DNA of 64,000 nucleotides from Phycisphaerae bacterium (lineage in GTDB: Bacteria > Planctomycetota > Phycisphaerae > UBA1845 > PWPN01). Within the stretch, counting starts at the first letter, position 1, and the number at the start of each line of letters is the position of its first letter. The notes below the pieces were generated by a model. The model saw only the letters and a program-made list of their open reading frames with translations. It ran no database searches and had not been told where the DNA came from. Positions 56,571 through 64,000 of this stretch are shown piece by piece. The position numbers and the translations under genes are program-made. The stretch spans positions 49,356 through 113,355 of the forward strand of contig JAGNEZ010000016.1 of the NCBI GenBank assembly GCA_018003015.1. Direction: 5' to 3'.

Positions 56571-59500
56571 TCAGAGGCCTGTTGTCTCTCCTTTGTCGGC
56601 GTTTGGCGTTCCGACTTTCGGCTTTTCGTCCTCCAATTCCCCCGGCTGTACCTTGTTCAGGCGTCGCAGGGCCGCGTCGTAGACGAAGTCGTTGACTGCC
56701 TCGATCTGTCGCGAGCCGTCGTCGATCAGGCTCTTGTCGCGGAGGAGCGACCGAACCCGATCCCGCTGATCAGGCGGGTAAGCGGCGAACGCGCTCGTGG
56801 CTCCCACGCCGAACAGCGCCGGCATCTTGGTGCCTGGCTGAATGCGTCCCGGAGCCTGCATCCAGGCGATGCTCCAGTCGCGACGGAGACGGAACGGGGT
56901 GAGGTCCAGGTTTGGGGCTGTCGGCTTGACATTGGCCCCGGCCGCCGACGGATCGCCAAAAACGTGGCATTTGAGGCACTTCAGTTCGAAGAAGATGGTC
57001 TCACCGTCGGCCAGACGGTCCGGGGAGGATGTCGCCGAGACGGGTGACTCCGCGAACGGATAGCTCACGTTGTTGAGCCGGCCCAGGAAAACCGCGTCCG
57101 CAAGAACTTCGCCCAGGGCGGCCGCATGAACTGCGGGCGCAACCTGGCGCGGATCCAGCAGGTGGGCTGGCAGCCATCGGTTGCGGGCGGCGAAACGACG
57201 AAGCGGCTCGCTGATCCCGGTCGCTGTCTGACGGTCGAGCCAGCGCGATTCCTGACGACTGAGGCCGGCGAAATACGCGGCCAGCTGCGTGGCCTCTCCG
57301 TCGGACAGATAGAACTGCGGCATGCGGGCTCTGAGCCACGGCCTCATGGTCACGACTTGCCGGAGATAGCTTTGCGGCCACCCGGGCAGCACCTTGGCCC
57401 CTTCGCCGTGCAGCGTAGGCGGAGCGTTCTCCTCGTCGAACACCACGTTGGGGCCTTCGATCGCCTTGGAGTACTGGTCCAGCAATGCCCGATTGCCGTC
57501 GATGCGGTGACAACCGACGCAATTCAGCTCGCGAACCAAGTTACGGCCGTCGGCCACCCACCCGGCCGGCCGGTCGTCATAAGCGACCTTGAGAGACTCG
57601 CCCGCTCGCGAGGGCTTGCGTGACAAGAGCCACGTGACCAACGATTCCGCTTGCCGATCGACGAGGAAAAAGTTGGGCATGCGAAGCTTGTCATACGGTC
57701 CGCGGGTGCGATCGCGATCCCAGAGGCGCGGGTTACGCATCTTGTGCCAGGCGAAGGACTCGCGGGAGTATTCGACCCGCAGCTCCGGGTTGGACAGAAG
57801 GAGGCGAAGCAGACTCTCCCGATCCGGCGGATACAGGAGTCTGAATCGCTCACCGACCGGTCGGTCGCGGTTTACGATGGGATCGAGACGGCCAAAGTCG
57901 AGCCGGCTCAGCGGCACCTCGCCCCATTCGGTGAACTCTGGTCCGATCCGCGGTGTGTTCTCGAATCCCGGGATGCGATGGCAGCCGAAACAACCGTAGT
58001 GACCGATCAGGCGTTCACCCAAGGCAACCCATCGCTGATGCTCGAGATCAGCCCCCGAGCAAGGAGCTTGAGGATCGATCGAACCCCCCAGCCTGCGAAG
58101 CAACTCATCGCGGGTGGCCGCGAGCTGAGGAGCGTCCTCGGCACGGGCGTCAAACGGCTCGGAACCAGACCCTAAGTCAGCCGGCAAGGTAGCCAGATAG
58201 ATCGAGATATCCAGGGCTTCATCGGCATCGACGTGGCTCTTCGTCTTGCGGCCCGTGCGCCGGTCGATCATCGGCTTCAGCCCGCGTGCGAGCCGCAAGA
58301 TGGGCATGACCGTGTCGGGCGAATATCGGCGAGGATCGGTCAGCCAATCGTAGAGCCATTCGACCGCCGGACGATAGCCGGTGAACTTGGCTCGGAGTCC
58401 GGACAGTTCGGGGCCGCGTCGGGCAAGCACCGGCTCGCCAGCGGCGTGAGGCCGGAAGATCGCGTCCACTTCTGTCGCCAGACGAGCCGTCATGAACGCC
58501 GCCTGCCGGGTGACGTTCATGGCCTCGGCATCTCGGTAGACGCCATCCTCATCGGCGTCAGCGGGGCGAGTAGTGGCCAGCCGTTCCGCGACCCAGGTCA
58601 CCCCCAGCGGGTCACCTGGGACACCGAGGTCGTTGTCCGGGCGGTGTTGGAATGCGGCATGACATGCCAGGCAACCGACCGCTCCGAACAGGCGGCGCCC
58701 CCGGTCCGCGGCGGCGGCCACCGCTTGACTCTGTTCGTCTTGAAGAGCGTTCCAGAGATCGTGGGGAAGGGGTTGACGCCGGGAAGCCTGGCCGGTGTCG
58801 AGCAGGTACTCAGCCATCGCCACCGCTTCAGCCCGGGTGCGAAGGACGGGATCGACATCTCCTCCGCTCCGACCCGAAAGGGCGTCGTTGTTCTCTTGCT
58901 GGAACGTGTGGGGCATGTTCGACGAGGGGCGCTGTTCGCGCGGCTGCCAGATCCACTGATGGAGCCATCCGCGAGACACCTTGTCACCGACGTGACTCAG
59001 GTCGATGGCGACCCTGCGGGCATCGGCCAGCCCCTCCACGAGATGACAGTTCACACAGCCCAGGGTGGTGAACAGGTACCGGCCTTCGTTGATCCGGACG
59101 GCCGCTGGCTCCCCGTCGCGGACGGCGATATCGGCCACCCTGGCGTGGCATTGGGCGCAGTTCGCCTCGGTATGCTCGGTCTTCAGTATCGGTCGTTCCC
59201 ATCTCGCCGCTGCCGAGTCGAAGGTGTGCTCCGGAACGAGCCCCGCTCGGCGAACGTAGTACTTGCGCTCCCATTCGCGCCGCTGTACCTCGGATCGAGG
59301 CCGGTGGCCGGCCAACACGAAATCGGTCTCCTCGCCGTTCCCCTCATGACAGATCGTGCAACCCATTCGGGCCATCGGATGGGGAGAGTCGGCGACGGCG
59401 TAGAGATCCAGATCCGGGTGAGCGAGCAGCGGCTGGGCGACATCCACGGATGATCGGTGAGTCGAGTCCTGTTCCGCAAAGTGTCGATCTGCGACAGCGA

Positions 59501-60026
59501 CATGGCAGGTCATGCAGCGGTCGGTTTGTTTTGCCCGAACGAAATGCAGGTTCTGGTAGACTTCGGGCAGGATGACCTGTCTGACCTCGCACTTGCCGGG
59601 CGTTCCCCGGGGAGCGAGGAAATCGAGGAACGGCGCGTTCAGAACACCGCCGCCATCCCGTTCCAGCCAAATGCGAGCCCGCAGGAAAGCATCTTCACGG
59701 TCCCTGGTGAGGCGCTTGACGCGACGTTGAGCCTCGGCCAGGTCAAACGCGGCCGCCGGATCAGAAGCTGGTCGCGTTTGGGCCAGCCTGACCGCCTGCT
59801 CTGCCTCGGAGAGGGCTTTCCGGACCTTGTCGCTCTGCGCAGCCTGGACGTCCGAGCGGGCCAGTGCCGCCTGGGTCGCGATGTGCTGTCGCTGCCATCC
59901 GCGCCAAGGTCGGTCATAGTCCACCTTGACCATCCAGATCAAACAAGCCAGCAGACTCACTGCCGCCAAGGCAAATACCCAGCTCACCCGGTGGCGGCTG
60001 TAGACAGGGTCGGGAGGAGCAAGCAT
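56571..60026 (-). CDS. Membrane-anchored octahaem cytochrome c protein
   Basis: An 1151-residue protein with one N-terminal transmembrane anchor (WVFALAAVSLLACLIWMV, about 16-33), a short coiled coil (about 45-120) and a large periplasmic part. Eight CxxCH haem sites are present: CMTCH (171), CTICH (223), CAQCH (290), CVNCH (324), CLACH (452), CFGCH (679), CVGCH (836) and CLKCH (1017). Several sit in mono-haem cytochrome c repeats with a later Met (PSSNMPHTF, LRARMPQFYL, PGTKMPALF) that may be the sixth ligand. It probably carries electrons in a respiratory chain; its partners are not in the window. It is a single gene. Confidence 0.88.
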   Translation of the reverse strand: MLAPPDPVYSRHRVSWVFALAAVSLLACLIWMVKVDYDRPWRGWQRQHIATQAALARSDVQAAQSDKVRKALSEAEQAVRLAQTRPASDPAAAFDLAEAQRRVKRLTRDREDAFLRARIWLERDGGGVLNAPFLDFLAPRGTPGKCEVRQVILPEVYQNLHFVRAKQTDRCMTCHVAVADRHFAEQDSTHRSSVDVAQPLLAHPDLDLYAVADSPHPMARMGCTICHEGNGEETDFVLAGHRPRSEVQRREWERKYYVRRAGLVPEHTFDSAAARWERPILKTEHTEANCAQCHARVADIAVRDGEPAAVRINEGRYLFTTLGCVNCHLVEGLADARRVAIDLSHVGDKVSRGWLHQWIWQPREQRPSSNMPHTFQQENNDALSGRSGGDVDPVLRTRAEAVAMAEYLLDTGQASRRQPLPHDLWNALQDEQSQAVAAAADRGRRLFGAVGCLACHAAFQHRPDNDLGVPGDPLGVTWVAERLATTRPADADEDGVYRDAEAMNVTRQAAFMTARLATEVDAIFRPHAAGEPVLARRGPELSGLRAKFTGYRPAVEWLYDWLTDPRRYSPDTVMPILRLARGLKPMIDRRTGRKTKSHVDADEALDISIYLATLPADLGSGSEPFDARAEDAPQLAATRDELLRRLGGSIDPQAPCSGADLEHQRWVALGERLIGHYGCFGCHRIPGFENTPRIGPEFTEWGEVPLSRLDFGRLDPIVNRDRPVGERFRLLYPPDRESLLRLLLSNPELRVEYSRESFAWHKMRNPRLWDRDRTRGPYDKLRMPNFFLVDRQAESLVTWLLSRKPSRAGESLKVAYDDRPAGWVADGRNLVRELNCVGCHRIDGNRALLDQYSKAIEGPNVVFDEENAPPTLHGEGAKVLPGWPQSYLRQVVTMRPWLRARMPQFYLSDGEATQLAAYFAGLSRQESRWLDRQTATGISEPLRRFAARNRWLPAHLLDPRQVAPAVHAAALGEVLADAVFLGRLNNVSYPFAESPVSATSSPDRLADGETIFFELKCLKCHVFGDPSAAGANVKPTAPNLDLTPFRLRRDWSIAWMQAPGRIQPGTKMPALFGVGATSAFAAYPPDQRDRVRSLLRDKSLIDDGSRQIEAVNDFVYDAALRRLNKVQPGELEDEKPKVGTPNADKGETTGL

Positions 60027-60098
60027 GGCTCAAATGTAGCGGCAAAGGGGGCAACAGGGAATATGAACCGGGACCATGTACGGTGAGCCGTGGTCCGT

Positions 60099-60104
60099 TA
60101 TAAT
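60099..60104 (+). promoter_or_regulatory. Likely -10 box (TATAAT) of the dihydroorotase gene
   Basis: A perfect TATAAT lies 66 bases before the ATG at 60170. No good -35 hexamer is visible. Confidence 0.35.
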
Positions 60105-60169
60105 CCGGGGCATGCAAGCCTTCATGAGTGGGAAGGGGCCGGCGTTTCGCGTTCCGAGGACTTAAGGCT

Positions 60170-61465
60170 ATGACCCATGGCAAGCTGCTGATCAAGGGTG
60201 GGCGGATCATCGATCCGGCCAACAGGCGAGATGAGATCGGCGACGTGCTGCTGGAGGGCGGGAAGGTCGCCAGAGTGGGTGGCACAATGACCGAGGCGGC
60301 GGCCAGGACGATTGACGCCAGAGGGCTGATTGTCTGCCCGGGGCTAATCGACATCCACGTTCACTTCCGGGAACCCGGCGATGAGAATGCCGAGACCATT
60401 GCCAGCGGTAGCGCCGCGGCGGTGGCCGGCGGCTTCACCTCCGTCGCGTGCATGCCCAATACGACGCCCGCCATCGACGACGAGGCCGGGGTCGAGTTCG
60501 TTCGTCATCAAGCCAAGGTCGCCGGCCTGTGCAATGTCTACCCCATCGGGGCCGTCACCGAGGGTCGCCAGGGGGAGATGCTGGCCGAGATGGGCCAGAT
60601 GGTGCGGGCCGGCGCGGTCGGATTCTCCGACGACGGCAAGGGCGTGGCCTCAACCAACGTCATGTTCCGAGCCCTGCAGTATGTCCTGATGTTCGACAAG
60701 CCGATCCTACAGCACTGCGAGGACCCGGACATGGCCCGGGGGGGCGTGATGAATGGCGGAGCGACGGCCACGCGACTCGGCCTTCCCGGGATCAACACCA
60801 TCGCCGAGGAGCTGATGATTCAGCGAGACCTGACCCTGGTGTTTCAGACCAGGGCTCGATACCACGTCTGCCACGTCTCAACCGCCCGGTCTGTCGAACT
60901 GATCCGCGAAGCCAAGGCGGCCGGCTTGCCGGTCACGGCTGAAGTGTGCCCTCACCATCTGCTTCTGACCGAGGAGGCCTGCGCGACCTACAACACGAAC
61001 ACCAAGATGAATCCGCCGCTGCGAACGCGAGATGACGTCAAGGCCTGCCTGCAGGGTGTGGCCGACGGCACCATCGACTGCCTGGTCACCGATCACGCTC
61101 CGCATGGAACTCAGCAGAAGGAACTTGAGTTTCTGGATGCCCCGTTTGGGATTATCGGTCTGGAGTGCGCTCTGCCGCTGTATATCAAGGCCCTGGTCCA
61201 CCCCGGCATCATCGACTGGCCCAAGCTGATCGACCGGCTCACCGCAGGTCCAGCCAAAGTGCTCTCTCTGGACAGGGGAACCCTGTCCGTCGGCGCCGAG
61301 GCGGATGTCACACTGATCGACCCAGGCGCGGATTGGACCATCGACGTCACCCGGTTCGAATCCAAGAGCCGCAACTGCCCGTTTCAGGGCTGGCAGGTCA
61401 GCGGACGGGCGGTGACTACCATCGTCAAGGGCGACATCAAGTTCCAACTACAGGCAGAAGGATGA
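60170..61465 (+). CDS. pyrC: Dihydroorotase
   Basis: A 431-residue amidohydrolase of pyrimidine biosynthesis, which closes carbamoyl aspartate to dihydroorotate. Start at 60170, with AAGG just ahead. Metal ligands: His63 and His65 in DIHVHFREPG, His in LQHCEDPDM, His in YHVCHVSTARS and Asp in TDHAPH; MPNTTPAID and GFSDDGKGV are further family marks of class I enzymes. No other pyr genes are near. The next gene overlaps the stop by four bases (ATGA). Confidence 0.95.
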   Translation: MTHGKLLIKGGRIIDPANRRDEIGDVLLEGGKVARVGGTMTEAAARTIDARGLIVCPGLIDIHVHFREPGDENAETIASGSAAAVAGGFTSVACMPNTTPAIDDEAGVEFVRHQAKVAGLCNVYPIGAVTEGRQGEMLAEMGQMVRAGAVGFSDDGKGVASTNVMFRALQYVLMFDKPILQHCEDPDMARGGVMNGGATATRLGLPGINTIAEELMIQRDLTLVFQTRARYHVCHVSTARSVELIREAKAAGLPVTAEVCPHHLLLTEEACATYNTNTKMNPPLRTRDDVKACLQGVADGTIDCLVTDHAPHGTQQKELEFLDAPFGIIGLECALPLYIKALVHPGIIDWPKLIDRLTAGPAKVLSLDRGTLSVGAEADVTLIDPGADWTIDVTRFESKSRNCPFQGWQVSGRAVTTIVKGDIKFQLQAEG

Positions 61466-63879
61466 GTTCAGCGGAGTGCCCCATCGGGACGACCCGCGCG
61501 CGGGCCCCGTCACGCTTCGGTCGCATCCTGCTCTTGATACTGTTGGGGGCAGAGGGCGACCTGATGGCATCATCGCCGGCACCGGTGGCACAGGGCGACG
61601 TCGCTGCCGACCGTCGGATCTGCGCGGTCGTGGTCAGCGCAGACACCTGTGACCGTCAGGAGTGGCGAGCGGTCGTGGATGCCCTGGTCGCCAAGCACCA
61701 CGCCGAGGTCATCCGATACGAAACTGACGTGAACGAGGCGGTCTGGGCACTCTCCGCCTGGATGCCGGACCGCATCTGCTTCGTGGCTCGTCCGGAGGAA
61801 GCCGGCCGGGAATACGTGGTCCGGATTCATCGCTTGACACGACAACTCGACGCCGACCCCTACACCGATGCGATCTGGGGCATCGTCACGGGTTACGACG
61901 CGGGTGACGCCCTGCGAATCGCAAGACGGAGCGAGCCGCTGGTCATTCGGCGAGGTGCATCCGGGGCCGGTGTGGGACACATTGAATCGCTGCCAGACGG
62001 CTTCGCGTCCTCGGAGAGCAGCAAGAACGACTTCTGGATACTGACGGACGGCAAGACCACCCGATCAAGGGTCGAACCGGACGCAAGCAGAGCCCTTGCT
62101 GAGGGCTTCAACACCATGGCCCCGGAGATCTTCTTCACCAGTGGGCATGCCACCGAGCGAGACTGGGAGGTGGGCTACAACTTCAGGGGAGGTCGGTTCT
62201 TATGTGAGAAGGGCCGGCTCTATGCCCGTACCAGCAACGGGGAGCGGGTTGACATCCACAGCCCTAACGTCAAAGTCTACTTGCCGATGGGCAACTGCCT
62301 CATCGGGCGGATCCCGCAACCGGACTGTATGGCCACCGCCTGGATGCACTGCGGGGGCGTTCATCAGATGTTCGGCTATACCGTGGTCACCTGGTTTGGA
62401 TTCGTCGGCTGGGGTACCGGCCAGTACTTCTCGGGAGGACGAAACAACCTGGCCGAGTCGTTCTTCTTCACGGAGCAGGCTCTCCTACACAAGCTCCATA
62501 CCGAGTATCCTCGCTGGTCGAACACCGAACTCTATCGCTTCGAGCCCGACGCGATCAACGAGTTGTTCACCCGGCACGGGCTACTCAAGGAGGAAGGCGG
62601 GCGAATCGTGCCTGAGCAGACGGCCGCAGGCCTGCTCTGGGACCGCGACACGGTCGCCTTTTACGGAGACCCCGGCTGGGACGCGCGGATGTCGAGGTTG
62701 GAGCCTGCCTGGCAGCAGGCCTTCACCGAAGGCGATGGCCGCACGACCTTCAGAATCACGGCGACGCGTGAGGGGAGTTGGCCCGAGAAACCGGTAATCG
62801 CGTGGCTGCCATCGCGACTTGCCCACGTCAGGCTGACCGAGCCCCCCCATCCCAAAGCGGTCGTCACCGACAACTTCCTGCTGTTGCCGGAGTCCGGCGC
62901 GTTTGGGAAGGGCGATACCATCGAGGTCTCTTTCTCGGGCACGCCCATGGTACGCCCTGACCGGCAGTCTCTGGGCCAGCTGCAGCTCGCCGCGACGCAG
63001 GTTCGTTCCTTGCCTGGACCATCCAGGTCCGGCGTCATCGCGGCTTTGGGCAGGGCAGGGAATCACCGCGGGGCGCTGCTGGCGGCATTGCGGGCCACCC
63101 AAGGCGACCGCCGCGAAGGGATGGCCTTCCTCCTGGCAAACATGCCCGACAACGATCTGCGAGCGATCGACCCCGGCGTGTTGAAGGAGAATGTTGAACT
63201 CGCCTATGAAGCCCGAGAGAAAGCCCCGTGGGCACACGAGGTGCCCGCTGAGCTCTTCCTGAATGATATCCTACCCTACGCCAGCCTGGACGAGAGCCGC
63301 GATCTCTGGCGGAAGGAGTTCCGCGATCGTTTCGCCGGCAAGGCCTGGGAGTTCAAGACCATCGCGGAAGCCGTGCGATTCCTTAACCGAGAGGTGTTCA
63401 GGGTCTACGGCATTCAATACGACGCGGCCAAGCGCCCGCGACCCAACACCTCTCCAGCCGGGACGATCAAGGCGGGCTGTGCTTCCTGTACCGGCCTGTC
63501 CATCATGCTCGTTGATGTCTGCCGGGCGTGCGGCATCCCGGCGCGCATCGCCAGCATTCCGGCCTGGAAGGACGGCAAGGGTGACGCCACCGGCCGCCAC
63601 GCAGGCAACCACACCTGGGTGGAAGTCTGGGCCGGGCGGTGGCACCACGTCGGCGGTGCCGAGGACACCGAACTGGACAAGGGATGGTTCACCGAAAAAA
63701 CGCGGGGCAATGCGGTGGACCCGCGATTGTGGCCGCACCGCATCTACGCGTCCTCGTTCAAGAGGACCGGCCTGTCGTTTCCGCTGGTGTGGTCACCGGA
63801 GACTACCTGGGTCCCGGCAGTTGACGTCACCGAGGCCTACCAGAAGCCAGAAGCCGCCTCGCAACCTGTCGGTCGCTAG
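61462..63879 (+). CDS. Secreted protein joining a caspase-fold-like region and a transglutaminase-like domain
   Basis: An 805-residue protein whose ATG at 61462 overlaps the pyrC stop; AAGG sits four bases ahead. A signal-like segment (FGRILLLILLGAEG, about 19-32) is followed by an alpha/beta region with RRICAVVVSADTCD, then IFFTSGHATERDW (His229) and KVYLPMGNCLIGRI (Cys279). These look like the His and Cys ends of clan CD (gingipain/caspase-fold) peptidases. Residues ~640-760 are transglutaminase-like: Cys676 in CASCTGLS, His717 in NHTWVEVW and Asp735 in GGAEDTELD make the Cys-His-Asp triad. The first assignment is by motif only. Role in the periplasm or outside is unknown. Confidence 0.7.
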   Translation: MSSAECPIGTTRARAPSRFGRILLLILLGAEGDLMASSPAPVAQGDVAADRRICAVVVSADTCDRQEWRAVVDALVAKHHAEVIRYETDVNEAVWALSAWMPDRICFVARPEEAGREYVVRIHRLTRQLDADPYTDAIWGIVTGYDAGDALRIARRSEPLVIRRGASGAGVGHIESLPDGFASSESSKNDFWILTDGKTTRSRVEPDASRALAEGFNTMAPEIFFTSGHATERDWEVGYNFRGGRFLCEKGRLYARTSNGERVDIHSPNVKVYLPMGNCLIGRIPQPDCMATAWMHCGGVHQMFGYTVVTWFGFVGWGTGQYFSGGRNNLAESFFFTEQALLHKLHTEYPRWSNTELYRFEPDAINELFTRHGLLKEEGGRIVPEQTAAGLLWDRDTVAFYGDPGWDARMSRLEPAWQQAFTEGDGRTTFRITATREGSWPEKPVIAWLPSRLAHVRLTEPPHPKAVVTDNFLLLPESGAFGKGDTIEVSFSGTPMVRPDRQSLGQLQLAATQVRSLPGPSRSGVIAALGRAGNHRGALLAALRATQGDRREGMAFLLANMPDNDLRAIDPGVLKENVELAYEAREKAPWAHEVPAELFLNDILPYASLDESRDLWRKEFRDRFAGKAWEFKTIAEAVRFLNREVFRVYGIQYDAAKRPRPNTSPAGTIKAGCASCTGLSIMLVDVCRACGIPARIASIPAWKDGKGDATGRHAGNHTWVEVWAGRWHHVGGAEDTELDKGWFTEKTRGNAVDPRLWPHRIYASSFKRTGLSFPLVWSPETTWVPAVDVTEAYQKPEAASQPVGR

Positions 63880-64000
63880 CCCAAGTTACTGAACAACTGC
63901 GATTTTGAAAAGATCTTCGGGTTGGCATCCGCGTTCTCCGGGCGATCAGCGGGGTTGGATGGCGTTTTCGGCGATGTAGTGGAAACCTACCCTCTTGAAG
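63880..64000. other. End of window, no feature
   Basis: 121 bases after the last gene. No ORF, hairpin or promoter can be supported here. Confidence 0.5.

Overview
The window reads as a single high-GC chromosomal segment from a member of the Planctomycetota, most likely of the Phycisphaerae type. The signs are many secreted proteins with C-terminal sorting tails of the VPAPGA/PEP-CTERM kind, LamG (concanavalin-like) proteins, a dockerin-like tail typical of that class, a very large membrane-anchored multihaem cytochrome c, and long TPR proteins. No rRNA, tRNA, CRISPR array, transposase or integrase was seen.

Layout. 1-336: 3' end of a histidine kinase. 364-9672: secreted carbohydrate-active proteins (a GH-like barrel protein and a beta-helix protein), an aldo/keto reductase, and a minus-strand operon of CgeB-like glycosyltransferase, radical SAM/SPASM enzyme and methyltransferase. 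10045-17941: two related LamG proteins, one ending in a dockerin-like tail and one in PEP-CTERM, plus a secreted alpha/alpha-barrel protein. 18459-24090: five short secreted proteins of two families, arranged as three transcription units that each have a sigma70-like promoter and a terminal hairpin. Three of the five carry the Cys and Gln motifs of thioester-domain (TED) adhesins, with the Gln lost in one.

24413-42150: an exopolysaccharide export locus (Wza-like lipoprotein, Wzc-like copolymerase/BY-kinase, PrsT-like TPR protein) wrapped around a 9-kb three-module NRPS gene (A-T-C-A-T-C-A-T-TE). Its specificity pockets, read by hand, suggest Ala-Pro-Val. Its two condensation domains are encoded by an apparently identical 1.2-kb direct repeat. 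The EPS genes and the sorting-tail proteins would together form a surface or matrix system, but no exosortase gene lies in the window.

42504-54304: a possible structured RNA and a PilZ gene; an ABC exporter operon; a fused membrane/spermidine-synthase-like protein; a GT2 glycosyltransferase coupled to a DUF4922 protein; and a small lipoprotein/TPR/racemase operon. 54354-63879: NAD-dependent DNA ligase (ligA), an octahaem cytochrome c, dihydroorotase (pyrC), and a coupled gene for an unusual secreted protein that seems to join a caspase-fold (clan CD-like) region to a transglutaminase-like domain. Assignments come from motif reading by eye; no database search was run.
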